From: Geosiphon pyriformis
Taxonomy: Eukaryota; Glomeromycota; Glomeromycetes; Archaeosporales; Geosiphonaceae
Length of the DNA: 64,000 nucleotides
Direction of reading: 5' to 3'
Assembly (NCBI GenBank): GCA_016748015.1
Contig: JAAOMT010000211.1
Coordinates: forward strand, 240,248 to 304,247
Below, one piece after another: positions 36,038-48,000 of this stretch. Positions within the stretch are counted from its first letter, which is position 1; each line of letters opens with the position of its first letter. The position numbers were made by a program, and so were the translations under genes. Below the pieces are notes generated by a model. The model saw only the letters and a list, made by a program, of their open reading frames with translations. It ran no database searches and had not been told where the DNA came from.

Positions 36038-37980
36038 TTAAGGGCCTCGAGAAAATTGCTGAAAATCGAAAATCGTTAATTTTTACCAAAAAAAAGGTCA
36101 AGTGAATGCTATTCATTGCTTACTATAATCATGGGTTTCTCATGTAGAATATAACCATGTACTTCATCGAGAGCCTGTTTCGCTATGTTCACATCAGGAA
36201 ATTTAACAAAGGCCTGGCCTCTCATACGACCTTCTTTCATCAACTGAATCTCCAACTGGCTGCTCAAGGGAAGCGAGACAATTCCGTCAAAGAGAAATAA
36301 ACGGAAAAGTTTGAGATAATTAAATTTACTACCTTTCCATTTCTTCGCGTGACCTAAAATATCTTCCAAAAATATGTTTCAGATCATTGACTTCAACCTT
36401 CTTTTGTTGCAAGTTTTTAATGTAAAGTGTGGCTGTAGGTTCTCCACGTGTATATTTTTTCATTGCTGTAATATTTTTCAATTCTATTTTTGGAAATGGA
36501 ACATAAGTATTAACATAGACATAAAAATATATCACTTGGAAAAACGCGTCCTTTTAGATCACCTTTTTCAGGCATCTTGTTGTCGTTTAACTGTTGGGTT
36601 GAAATGGATTCCAAAACAAAATTTATATCCGTGCTTGTATCAGCGATTAAGGGCAGAAGTTCTGACTGTTTTGAAACTTTTTTATTCTTCACGGATGAAC
36701 TGGATGAGTTAGAGTATTCAGTAAAATGAGGCGGTTTGGACTGAATTGGAATAGGCATAGAGGGAGTTTGAAGAGGAGGTTGTGAAATAAAATCTTGATC
36801 AAGTTGGGTAGATGAAGATAATGATCCCGGATTTATTGGAATTGGTGATGGAATGTGGTGTTGAGGAGTAACTTGGCTTGGATAATGGGAATGAATCGCA
36901 CCACTGCCAATTATTGACGATGATGTAGTAGGTATTCTCATCTTGGTAGCTAAATCAGTAATTGTCCTAATCCTCTTCTTAGATCCTTGCTTTCTATTCT
37001 TCTCTTGTTCCTCTTCCTCGCTATCAATCTCAGATTCACCACTCGAAAGTAAAACATCTTTCTTTTTACGTTTCTTATTTCCTCCTTGTACTTCAGAATA
37101 TTGTTCTTGTAGCAATGGAGGTATCGATTCGGGAAGCACTGCGGTAAAAGGCGGTGGTAAATTCATCTTGTTCATTAAATGTAACACCTGAACATACAAG
37201 TTCGGGACCGCAGCGATCGCATTCATTATGTTGAAAAGTATTTCGACAGTTGGTGCTGGATATCGATAATGAAGGGTTGGTGGAGCTGGATAATTTATAC
37301 TTTTAAATCACAAATATATCAAGGGAATTAATATTGGGAAACCAAAATATCATTCTTTATAGTAAACAAACCCTAAAGCAGATGAAATGGGTTCTCCTAT
37401 TTCCGAAGGAAGCGGGGGAATAGGTGGTGGCGGTGGCGGAGAATTAGTTGGTTTGCCTTCTGCTTTTGAACTCTCACTTCCCTCTGTTGTCGTTTTTTCT
37501 TTTCCCTTCCTTAGAGCTTCTTTACTAGGCAAAGCATACTCTACTCTCACTGTCTTGCCACCGATCTTGCCCAGGCCCTGTATTTTTGAACAAGCTGCTG
37601 AAGCGGATATGCGATCGGGAAAATCCAAAAATGCGACGTTTTTCTTATTGGAAACATAACTTGATTACTTTATGGGAAGAGGGTTGATGGCCTAGCTTGG
37701 AAGTACACGCGGAGGTGGCTTACCAACTGTTGGGAGTTTAGCAGCCGCAAATTCTGAGGGCCAAAACATTTTAGAAAGTCGATCAGATCTGTTTCAGGGA
37801 AGTCAGGTAAGTTTTTTACAATGAGTGTGGTGGTCTCCTACTTGCCAAAAAAGGCACATTAAGAAGTGTTGAGCTGAAGAGCATAGAACTGAGTCAGTCA
37901 ATTGGAAAATGTACCTGGGAAAGAAAGTGCACGGCGTTGGTAGGTGTCAAAGAAAGCGAAGGGGGTGCGTTCAGAGTCAT
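36038..37980 (-). CDS. RNPC3: U11/U12 snRNP 65 kDa protein (RNPC3), minor spliceosome
   Basis: Seven exons in phase (37980-37915, 37837-37728, 37659-37372, 37299-36536, 36483-36333, 36259-36124, 36058-36038) give 511 residues, close to human RNPC3 at 517. RRM1 begins TTTLIVKNLPDFPETDLIDF and ends GKIGGKTVRVEYA. A proline-rich linker follows, then the family core NYPAPPTLHYRYPAP and LYVQVLHLMNKMNLPPPF. RRM2 has TATLYIKNLQQKK, DLKHIFGRYF, LMKEGRMRGQAFVKFPD and ends KPMIIQFSRGP. The protein bridges U11 and U12 through the 59K protein and the 3' hairpin of U12 snRNA, helping recognise U12-type introns. Its presence implies an active minor spliceosome. The tiny last exon (six codons) was chosen because gtaagc follows ATA and QFSRGP matches the usual VQFARS. 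Confidence 0.94.
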
Positions 37981-38514
37981 TTTTAAAAAAATTTTGTTTT
38001 TTGAAAATTGTGAGCTTAAATTTATAATAACAGCAGATCTTGACAGAATTTATAATATAATAACCGAAAATAGCTTATACTTTATTAAAAATTAGATTGT
38101 AAAAAATATTCCAAGATAACAAACTTTTGCTTGATCTTTTGAAATTATTATTTTTGACAATGAATCTTAGAAAATTTTTATTATAATTCCTTTTTTAAAA
38201 AAAAAATTTTGCTGGTATTATATTATAAAAACCAAAATACTTTGATTTGAAAATAATTCGAAAGTAAAAAACCAACCTAATAAGTTATGGGATGAATTAA
38301 ATTTAAAAATGCCACTGAAACAAAGAGCAAACCATTTTCTAGAGGAAAATCAGTGAGACGAAAAAATTATAAATATGCTGTGGCTTATTCACAGCCTCAA
38401 GGTTTTATTTGCTATCTCGATGCTTTTCCTCTAAGTTTAATATTTACTTGTTAAATTCTATTCGAGATATCTCAAGTGTTGGTAATTTTCTTGGCGCTAA
38501 TGTTTGGGTAGATG
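37981..38514. other. Intergenic, upstream of RNPC3
   Basis: Contains the probable RNPC3 promoter and, farther left, the 3' flank of the NIPA-like gene. AT-rich; no gene recognised. Confidence 0.55.
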
Positions 38515-38766
38515 CTATAAATCACAAGAACCATATTGTTGATTGGAATCTGAACAACGGGATTTACTATGATCTCTACTACCACTTGCCCATGACTCTT
38601 CGTCACCGCCATGAGGTAACAAAGATTGTGCCTCGATATCTACCAGATCCAAATCCAAATCCGAGTCTTCATCATGAAAGTCTTGATATCCAGTGCCGAC
38701 ACCCATATTGTCATTCAAATTTCGCGCACCTTCAAAATCCATATTAGTTTTAGCTCTGCCATATAG
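38515..38766 (-). other. Possible read-through extension of the NIPA-like protein
   Basis: Same frame as the transporter, directly after TGA CTA. It encodes 83 residues: LYGRAKTNMDFEGARN, an acidic run HDEDSDLDLDLVDIEAQSLL, then a Ser-rich tail, ending at TAG. It contains ExxxLL (EAQSLL), the acidic di-leucine sorting pattern. There is no intron that would remove the TGA: the only GT/AG pair nearby would be 23 bp. It might instead mean the stop is a mutation or sequencing error in a longer gene. Confidence 0.6.
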
Positions 38767-40119
38767 TCAATCCCCACGTTTTCCTTTCGTCCCGAGACCA
38801 CCACCACCACCACGATTATCCGATTTTCCACGTCGGATCCACCGCCATAAACCGGTCTTTTCCCCATCCAATAAGTATGCGGCTCCTCTAATTATTGCCA
38901 ATATTCCAATGCTAAAACCAACCATCGACCACCAGGCCCCAATTTCTTGGAATACAATCATACCACTCAATGCCACTAATGTTACATGGGATGCATAGAA
39001 CATTGGCTGAAATTGGGTGAGCCGGTATTTGGAGAGGGCGATTTGTTTACAAATTTCTTGACCCCCAATTCCAATTATTAAGGATATTAGAAGAGCTGTC
39101 AAAGCAAATACGATTGCAACAGTTGATACATCGTCACCGAATACTAATCTCATATTACTACGATATTGAGCATCTCGATAAACTAAAGTGTCTAAATCGT
39201 CAATACCATCGTAATCATCAGGGATAGCTGGAAATGAAACGTCCGGCGAGACGAATAACCAACAGGTTAACAGTAAAGCTAAAAATTTGCTTGCTATGAC
39301 GGTCAAGGAGCCAAATGCAGCCGTCATCAAAACGTACAACACCAAAGATGATTCTTTTTTTCGACTTCTTTGTCTTAGAATCATAATCATGGCGAACTCG
39401 GCTAAGAAAATGCCAATTAGCCAACAAAGGACCCGAAATTGAAGCATATAGTCAACAATTTGGGCACCAGTCAAATGTTCATCAATATCTTGTTGATTGT
39501 TCGCAGAGAATAAGATAGTAGCCAAGACACCAGACAGGATCCAAAAGTAGCCGATTTTTTGATGGAATGAAATGTTTTCTCCCAAAATAAAATAAGCCAG
39601 TACTGCGTTTACTACAACACCTAATATTCCAAGTGGTGTGACTACCGAGGCGGGAATTAAAGCTAAAGCTACCCAATTCCCACATAATTCTCCTAAATAA
39701 ACTAGAGATATTCCGAGAAACCATGTTCGATCTCTTAGACGTGAATACTCTTTTGTGGGTTTGCTGGTAGTTGTTGTTACAGTTATGGTAGAGCTATTTG
39801 GGTTCAAAGCAGTTGTACTCGCACTCATCGGAGGTTCTAGGTCAACATTATCATCATGATTAACAAGAGAGGTAGTAGAAGCGTGTTGACGCTCTAATAA
39901 AGAACTAGAAAGCGAAGTGGTCGATTTCCCAGAGGGAAGACCGTCAGTCAAGTCCAAAATTGGTGTGTTTTCTTTTTCTTCTTCGGTTGAAGCTGTAGTT
40001 AAGGAGGGTAAAGTATTTGAAGCTATTCCACGCGTTAGAGCATATTTTTGTAGACAATTGCCAAGACCTATAACTGAATTGCCGACCAAAGCGGCCAATA
40101 GGCCCCATAACGAGAGCAT
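38767..40119 (-). CDS. NIPA-like magnesium transporter (DUF803/EamA-like)
   Basis: Single exon, 450 codons to the TGA. It begins MLSLWGLLAALVGNSVIGLG with a first helix and the NCLQKYAL motif of the NIPA family, then a Ser/Thr-rich cytosolic insert of about 100 residues, then further helices (FLGISLVYLGELCGNWVALA, SVVTPLGILGVVVNAVLAYF, LSGVLATILFSANN) and the C-terminal pair containing FQPMFYASHVTLVALSGMIV and YEx-like QEIGAWWSMVGF. About nine membrane segments are seen. NIPA proteins transport Mg2+ at plasma membrane, endosomes or vacuole. The stop is TGA followed by CTA, with an 83-codon open extension in the same frame. Confidence 0.9.
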   Translation of the reverse strand: MLSLWGLLAALVGNSVIGLGNCLQKYALTRGIASNTLPSLTTASTEEEKENTPILDLTDGLPSGKSTTSLSSSLLERQHASTTSLVNHDDNVDLEPPMSASTTALNPNSSTITVTTTTSKPTKEYSRLRDRTWFLGISLVYLGELCGNWVALALIPASVVTPLGILGVVVNAVLAYFILGENISFHQKIGYFWILSGVLATILFSANNQQDIDEHLTGAQIVDYMLQFRVLCWLIGIFLAEFAMIMILRQRSRKKESSLVLYVLMTAAFGSLTVIASKFLALLLTCWLFVSPDVSFPAIPDDYDGIDDLDTLVYRDAQYRSNMRLVFGDDVSTVAIVFALTALLISLIIGIGGQEICKQIALSKYRLTQFQPMFYASHVTLVALSGMIVFQEIGAWWSMVGFSIGILAIIRGAAYLLDGEKTGLWRWIRRGKSDNRGGGGGLGTKGKRGD

Positions 40120-40268
40120 TACAAATAAAGACGCGTAGCAGGGTCAAAAGTTTTAAAAATATTTTTTACAGTTGAATTTTATACAGCAAAAGGCCGAGTT
40201 GGTAGGTTTCAGTGAGGATCAAAAAAATTTGTTGCCGCGGTCTACACGGTAATTTAAGTTAAGACTAC

Positions 40269-40307
<39 letters not shown>

Positions 40308-40937
40308 AAACGGGAGGTTTTATTATGATTATGAAAGTATTAACTTGAAGAAATTGATTTAAAAGGATCCAAAAGTTTAATAAAATCCAGTTTTAAAAAA
40401 CTTTGGATACGATAATTTTTAATGGTTTAAAAAACAAACTTAAAAGACAACTTATAAAGAATTAATTTAAAGTTGAAGAAAGTTTTGTGCGAAATTGATT
40501 CACGACGCACAGCTTCTTTTGTCTTACTTGGCATCAACTTTGACTGCTAGGTGGACTAAATAGCATCCAAAAATGGAACTTGAAATGATGAATGTCACAC
40601 ACGATCATGTCCATTTATAAGAGACTCTTACTGGTTAGTGTTTCAATATATATATATATATATATACATATAGATATATGCCATTATTATGACCAACAAG
40701 GTACGATACTTGGGTCTCTACGCATACATTCAAAGAGAAAAAGAAGCTCCAAGTTACAAGAACAAATTTCAAATGCCATCATAATGATGACAAGTAACAA
40801 TAATCATATCATCATCATTATTAAATAAACAGCCACGGCGTCATTTGCCACACTGCACAGCCTCACAAGCCTCTAAGTATTAATTGTTGATGGTTCAAAA
40901 AATTGTCCCCTTCTCATTATAATCAAAGTGAAGAGCC
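40120..40937. other. Intergenic, divergent promoters
   Basis: Lies between the minus-strand transporter and the plus-strand coiled-coil gene, so it probably holds both promoters. Includes an A36 run and a short TA microsatellite (about 40650-40670). A poly(A) run of this length may act as a nucleosome-excluding promoter element. Confidence 0.55.
40270..40305. repeat. Poly(A) tract, 36 A
   Basis: Uninterrupted run of A about 150 bp upstream of the NIPA-like start. It could be a promoter element or an old retroposon tail; no flanking tail sequence of the 29.8/58.9 kb type is visible. Confidence 0.95.
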
Positions 40938-41921
40938 ATGACCACATCCGAAGACTTCTCAACCCTAATAACCCCACTCGAAAGAACCGCCCTCAAAGGC
41001 CTCTCCCGTTTAGATACATTAATAAAAACCGTCGGGGAGGTGTTCGCCGAAATTTCATCATACTCTTCGGAGATTTTGGCTCCCGGCATTGGCAATGATA
41101 GAAATCCGGAGGGAGAAAACCCGGATATGGCGCTTATGAATGTTATTAAGACTGTAGATAGATTTCACCAAGTAGAACATGAGTTAAAAGATTTGGTAGG
41201 GGAGATTGATCGATTACGTGATAAAGATGGTGATGTTGTTGAAATCAAAGTAGAACATGAGCCTGGTCTCGATGACTTTAAAGTGAGCAAGAGGGAATAT
41301 GGGTGGTATGATTGTGACTGTAGTTTGTGGCTCTTTTGGAGGGGTTTATTTTATTTATTACGTCAGATATCTCCCAATATTTTTACATTTATTATTTGCG
41401 GCAGATGACAGTACAAGATCCTGTAGCTGTCGTAACAACAGCCGCCATCACTGACCCACAATCTTCAAAGGCAGGCCCAGCTATAACTGCTGCTCTACTT
41501 AAAACTGAGCATGAAAATCAAAATGAAAGTGAGAATAATAATTCAAGCCTATCACCCCTGGTAGACCTTTACAAAACTCGTGACAAGCTATTAAAAGTAT
41601 GTCAAGTCATATCTGTCCTCAGGTTTTCAATTTCCGCGAGAGGAATCCAATTGAATTTGACGTTTCTTAAAATTACCATGTTTCTCGCTTTTGACCCGCT
41701 CGTCATCTCGTTTTCACTTATTAAAATTGCCCTTACTTAAATTATGGCAGGAATCCAGATCACAATCTGAACACTTGACTAAACTGCTGGAACAAACTTA
41801 TCGGCTACAATTTATCACTCAGACGTTGATGGGTAGTTTTGAGGAACCTCTTTTGATGGAAGAAATAGGTGTGAAAAACGATAGGGAAACGAAAACTGAA
41901 GGAGCGATGAATCAGTTGTAG
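40938..41921 (+). CDS. Coiled-coil protein, possibly a Mediator-type subunit
   Basis: Three exons in phase (40938-41282, 41405-41596, 41751-41921) give 235 residues. Three amphipathic helices stand out: LERTALKGLSRLDTLIKTVG, ALMNVIKTVDRFHQVEHELK and LVDLYKTRDKLLK continuing ESRSQSEHLTKLLEQTYRLQ. They are separated by disordered acidic linkers. The helical-bundle layout resembles small Mediator subunits, but no family motif is decisive, so the function is open. Donors gtgagc and gtatgt and acceptors ending in cggcag and tggcag are all standard. Confidence 0.75.
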
Positions 41922-42283
41922 GAATAAAGTTTAAAAGAAATAGAGTAAAGATAAAGTGAACATAATATAAGTTATAATTATGGAAAATATGTTGATTAAG
42001 ATATTGTGAGTAAAAAGGCTCGGTTTCTTTATCCCTACCATCTAAAAGACATTAAAAGCAATATAAATTTCTAATCTGTCACTTTCCAATCGCAATATTT
42101 TTAATTGAAAGATTCTTGAACATATTTAAATATTAATGGGTATAAATTATCGAACAGATAGATACCTGTCATCGAGTGAGCAATTTAAGTTGTCAGACTC
42201 CAAGAAATTCTTTTTCTAGTATCATAAAAATATGTAAGGGTACATTCTAAGAATGATTGTAGAAAGACCAGCCTAATGTTGTT
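41922..42283. other. Convergent spacer
   Basis: 3' flanks of the coiled-coil gene and of the hydrolase gene. Nothing else recognised. Confidence 0.6.
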
Positions 42284-43477
42284 TTAATTACTCCCGACCA
42301 GATTTTTCTTAACACTGTTTGATTCGAGATACTCGTCCATAGTTACCAGCCACTCGGTCAAATCCTGGATAATCTGCTTACCACAATGCTCACGCAACAT
42401 ATCGTGCTCACATTGTTGGTATAATTTAATTGTCTTGTGTTTTTCATGAATTTGGGCCTGAGAAAATAGATCCAATGAGGATCTAACCTCACAGACGCGG
42501 TCATTCAGCCCATGTTGTGCCAGAAATGGTTTATTCACCCGTCCCAAGTTTAATTGCAACCATGTTATTCCATCTAATAACGCTAGGCCAGTTTGTGCAC
42601 GCATGTTTCCATGATAGGTTTGTGGATCTTTGAAAGAACTCTCGATAGATTAGAGACAAAAAGGTTATCAAATTGAAAAGTGAAAGACAAAAAAATTTAA
42701 ACCTGCAAAAAATGCCTCAGAAACTAATGGATTTTGACTACCCTTGTTCTGATGTGCAGGAGCTAACGGGAGTCGTCCAAGAGGTGAACCAACAATTATT
42801 CGTGCAAGGTACTCTAAAATTTTGTGAGGGCGACTCGTACCAGCCACATAGACTAACGGGCAAAGAACGCTAAACGCATCAATATCTTCGGGATATTTTA
42901 TGGCATAACTAATCGTGACAAATCCACCCATCGATCCTCCTCCAAGGATCAATTTGCGTCGTTGATTTTTGTATAAAGGATCAGACGCATTTTGTTCTCT
43001 CACATGAGCGATCACAATACGAACAGATTCTATCAATTCCTCCCAGTCAGCCAAATAAGAGTGCAAACCACTCGACCTCCCATGACCTGGCATATCAATC
43101 GGGATTATGCGAAATCCTTGTTGCAAAATGGGCACACAATTTTCCGAGAAACGGCCGCCGTAATCGTTCAGCCCATGGACATAGATAAAATCAGTATGAC
43201 GTGATTTAACTGTCGACAGTTCCCAAGTCTGATAATGAATAAAATGCTCAAGAGCACCTTTAAACGGGAAGGGAACTTTAAAAGATTGATGTTTGTAAGG
43301 TTCTGTACGAAATATTTGTTCAGTTGGCGAGTACCCAAGAGAAGCTCGACCATAAGTTAGGTCTTTCGGAACGCCCCCACAAAAGTAGTTAAATATCCGC
43401 GCGAGAAAAGCATCGTATAAGGTAACCCCAAAATTTTGCAGTGCCGCTACAGAGGAGTTTGAGGAAGAGACAGCCAT
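42284..43477 (-). CDS. Alpha/beta hydrolase, monoglyceride lipase-like
   Basis: Two exons (43477-42703, 42627-42284) give 372 residues. FIYVHGLNDYGGRF is the oxyanion-hole strand, DMPGHGRSSGLHSY the following loop, GGGSMGGFV the nucleophile elbow with Ser182, NDRV provides Asp301 and QQCEHDML His333: a complete triad in the serine-aminopeptidase/monoacylglycerol lipase layout. DPQTYHGNMRAQTG is the cap-region signature. An N-terminal extension of about 65 residues precedes the fold. It probably splits monoacylglycerols or related esters during lipid turnover, a central theme in these oil-storing fungi. Donor gtttaa and acceptor ttcaaag are acceptable. Confidence 0.92.
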
Positions 43478-44003
43478 GCGAGAAATGACTTGGAAAAAGA
43501 TACCGTTTTATAAATGATTGCTTAATTTTGATTCCTGTATTATATGCTGTTGTGCTTAAATGTCACTAAATAAATAAGGACCAATTAGTAAAAAAAAATA
43601 GTTTTTTTATTAATAAATAATATAAAATGTGTTTTTTTTGAAAAAAGATGAAAAACCTAAAAATTTTTATAATTGTAAAATATTTAAAAAAAAATTTTGA
43701 ATTTTTAATAATTGTAATTTTTTGTCTTTCAAGTGTAACAAAGTTTCAATAAATTTAAATTTGCAACAATTAATTAACTTCAATGTTATTAATTTAATCA
43801 AAAAAAGCAATCTTAACTTTTTTAATTAAATATATTTATTTCAAGTGTTAAGCTATTCTAAAAATGGTTTTTTGAAAAAAATTCACTGGGATAGGCTTCT
43901 AAAATATTTTAATAGATAACTGGGGGAAATTTTCATAATTCCGAAGACTGTTTTTCCTATACAATTTAGAAAGTTTTATAAACCCTTTGTGCTATTTGAA
44001 AAT
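43478..44003. other. Intergenic, AT-rich
   Basis: 5' flank of the hydrolase and flank of the Sel1 relic. No gene. Confidence 0.55.
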
Positions 44004-45060
44004 ATGACTTTAAATACACCAATTGAAAACCCGATTTCAGCTATTGACTGGCTTAAAGAAGTATTCAGAAAATTTGGCCATTTTTCCGAGCAACCCATTT
44101 TGAAAACAACCAAGATTAATTCGATTGCTTAAATAATAAGGTTCAAAGTGTTCGATAGACTACATTTTGCTTGGGTTTTTTAAAACATGGGTAATGGAAC
44201 TATTCCCAATTTAAAAAAAGCATTTTTACAATTTTAGAAAGCAGAAAATGTGGAAGATTCTTTTGGATAGTTTTTTCTTAAGCCATTGTTAACATAATAG
44301 AATTGGTACTTCATAAAGATTGAGAAAAAACAGTTAAACTCTATTTAAAAGCAGTCGAGACAGGAAATACAAAGGCACAAACAGTCTTGGATGATGTTAT
44401 GAAAATGGACAAATTTTTTGGGAAAGTGTTTAAACTCTATTCAAAGACGGCAGGAAATACAAATACACAAAATAATCTTTGAATAAAATGGATCGAGAAC
44501 AACAAAAAATCCGGAAAGGCAACAGAGTCAGGAGATGCAAATGCATAAAATGATCTTGAATGATTTTATGTAATGAGTATAGAACAACAAAAATCTGAAA
44601 AGTGTTTAAACTCTATTCAAAAGCAGCAGAGGCGGGAGATACAAATGCGTAAACCGTTTTTGGATGGTTTTATTAAGATCGATCGAAAATAACAAAAAAA
44701 TCAGAAAAAAGCAACAATATTCAAAGACAACAGAGGCAGGGGATGCAAATGTACAAAATAATCTTGAATGATTTTATGAAAATGGATATAACAACAAAAA
44801 AATCTGAAAAAAGGGTTTAAACTCTATTTAAAAGCAGCAAAGACGAGAAATTCAAATGTACAAACCGTTTTTGGATGGTGTTATTTAAATGGATCCTAAA
44901 CAAAAAATCTAGAATAATATTCAAAAGCAGGAGATACAAATGCATCAAATAATTTTGGATGGTTTCATGAAAAAGCATATGAAACTACAAAAAAGCGTTT
45001 AAACTCTATTCAAAGGAAGCAGAGGCGAAAAATACAATATTATCTTAAACAATGTTATCG
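44004..45060 (+). pseudogene. Decayed Sel1-repeat protein gene
   Basis: The start reads MTLNTPIENPISAIDWLKEV in one frame, closely like the N-terminus of the Sel1 gene at 56 kb (IENATSTVEWLEG), and stops at 44130. Downstream, imperfect copies of the Sel1 helix KLYSKAAEAGDTNA recur about every 100-120 bp (near 44340, 44430, 44520, 44610, 44720, 44830, 44930, 45000), each in shifted frames with small deletions. Sel1 repeats form alpha-solenoid scaffolds. It cannot be translated as it stands. Confidence 0.75.
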
Positions 45061-48000
45061 TATATATAATTTCAAAGTGCAAAATAAAATTTTGTAATAT
45101 GTTAATATTTATATTAAAAAATTTTTTATATTTTAAATAATTTATTTTTACATTGAAATTTTAATAATTTTTTAATTTTTTAATTGTTGATAATTTGTGA
45201 TTTGTTATTTGATTTGTTATTTATTAGATTTGTAAGTTGTTTATATTCAATATTTGTAGATTTGTTAATAAAAGTAATAATTTATGATTTGTGATTTGAA
45301 TTTACAAATTATTAATTATATTAATTATTAAATGTTTATATTTGCAAGTTATTAATTAGATTAATTATTAAATATTTATATTTACAAGTTAATAAATATT
45401 GATGATTTTTTATTGATATATTATTCTAAATTTCCAATTATAACTCAAAAATAAAAATTAATTGATTTATTTATTTATTTAATAGCAAACAGCAAATTGT
45501 TTATTAATTAATATTAAATAAAACAAATAAATTTTTAATATATTAATATTTAATTTAATAATATTTTTGTATTTGTTTTGGTAATTTTTTTTATTAAATC
45601 AAAAAACATTTAATACTAAAAAACAATAATATTTATATAATAAAACAAGATTTTGTTTTTATAAACAATAAAATTAAGAAATATATATGTATATTATTAT
45701 AATATTAAATATTAATATTTAAAAGTGTTTTTTATAATATAAATTTCAATTTAGTAATATTATATTTTTATAAACTTTGTTTTGTTATAACTTATTTACA
45801 TTATTTGATTTTTAAGCAATAAAAAACAAATTATTAAATTAATTAATATGTTTTATTTAAATATAAATAATTTTATGATTTAAAAAATATAAATTTTTAA
45901 ATCTAATTTTTTGTATTAATTATATTTTTATTAATTAATTTAGAATAAATAAATAAATAAATAAAAAAATACGAAAATTAATGTATATTATATTTATTTT
46001 TTATAAATTTTTAATACATAAAAATATAAAATTTTTTCATAATTTTCCAAAAAAATAAAAATCAGAAATATTTTAATTAAAAATTTTTTTGTTAAAAACT
46101 GTTAAATAATTTTAAAAATATATGTTAATTTAATTTACTTTTATCAAATTATAAAAATTAATAATAATAATAAATCAAAAAAAATCAATTTTTTTTTTAA
46201 GTAAACAAAACATATGTATATTTTTTAATGAATTACAATTTAATTTTTTAAAATAATAATAATAATAATAATAATAATTTTATGAATTATTTATTTTCAT
46301 TTTTATTAATTAGTGTGTTTTGATTTTTTTTATTAATAAATATATTTGTATATATAATATATGTATTTTTAAAAAAGAGAATATTTTCAGATTATTTATT
46401 TTATACTGTGAATTGAAAATGGCATAAGAATTAAAATTAATAATTATAAAATATTATAATTTAAAATCTAAAAAAACACCTTTTTTTGTACAAATTATTA
46501 GTTAATTTTTATTGAAAATATTAAAATTTTTATTTCGTATTGTATTATTACAAATTGACAACTTTTCAGAAAATTTAAAAGTAATACTTTGTTTGTATCT
46601 TTTTTGTTTTTGCCGTTATTATTCGAAATGTAACGTTATTTGTTACCCATTGATCCCAATTTCAAATTGGAATTACAAATAGTTCTCTACTTGGATTTCT
46701 AATTTTTAGTTAACAAAGCCGTTGAATTGCAACTCAGGTGTCCTAAGCAGAATTTGCATTTCTATCAAACTTTTAGAATCTATTCTTTCATTTGAAATAC
46801 AATTGTAAATTAATTAAGCTTAAAAACATTATTTCAAAAAATGGAGTAAAAAGAATTCATTTTGCCAGATTTCTGAAAATAATTTCCATTTTATTCGAAA
46901 ATAAAAATTATTTTAGAAATTTCAAACACATTTGGGTGTGTTTCATGTTCTGGGTTTATGCATAGAATTGTTTTTCTGATTGTTATTTAAACTTTGTGAT
47001 AACTTTTAGTGTTGAAAATATTAATTATTTTAACATTTATGTTAAATTGTAAGTAAAGTAAATAAATCGAGTAATTTTGTGTAGAAGTTTTAATATATTT
47101 TTATTTAAAAGCGAAAATAATTTTTTACATTGACAATTGTTTTTTATTCAAGTATTTTTATTTTAATATTTATTAAATTAAATTTTAATTCTTAATCCTA
47201 ATACTTCTTCAAAAAAACCATACAGTAAAGATGACTTTATTTTCAAAAACAAGGTACACGATGAGTCACAATCTCTTTTTAAAAAATATAGAAAAACAGT
47301 CTTTAAAGTTTATAGTGGAATGGATTTATTTTATACAAAAAACCTGGATTCATGAAAATTATTTTCAATCAAATATTGAAGTTTCAAGAAAAATAAATTA
47401 AAACTTAAAAAACCAATTTTTTTTCAAAATTTCCGGTCTCTATAAATAATGATAGTCAAATATTATTTTTATTATTAATTAAAAAATTAATACACTATAA
47501 AAATAAGATGGGAATAATTGAAATGTCAAATCATTGCTAGATTTTACATCAATTCTCTAACATTCTTGATATCTTATAGAATTTTAAGAAAAGAAGAGCA
47601 AATAAGCTCCACCTTGTCAAAGACAAGTATCTAAAGAAATTATTGCCATAAGAACAATTGTTAATTGGCCACCAGAAGATATAAAAGAAATAAAAATGTT
47701 TAGCAGAGACATATATTGCTTTATAATATGGGCTTTCTAAATTTCTACTACACTAATTACTTATTTAATCAAAACATAAAGCAACTATCAACCAAATTGG
47801 CGTTTCTCCTGATCACAGTTTTTTCGCATCAGCCTCTGACGATGGAACCGGGATTTTGGGCAATTAAAAAAAAAATGTTACTAGTCATTCAGGCTTTAAT
47901 CTTGAATCGAACAAAGTTTGAAAAATAAATACATTTAAGTGTGCGAATTGAACTGTTTTCTTAATTAAAAATATATTTAATATATTTATTTAAAAAAATT

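Noticed and set aside
38738-38766. A tiny intron removing the TGA in the NIPA-like gene
   Set aside because: The only GT/AG pair spanning the stop gives a 23-bp intron, too short to splice.
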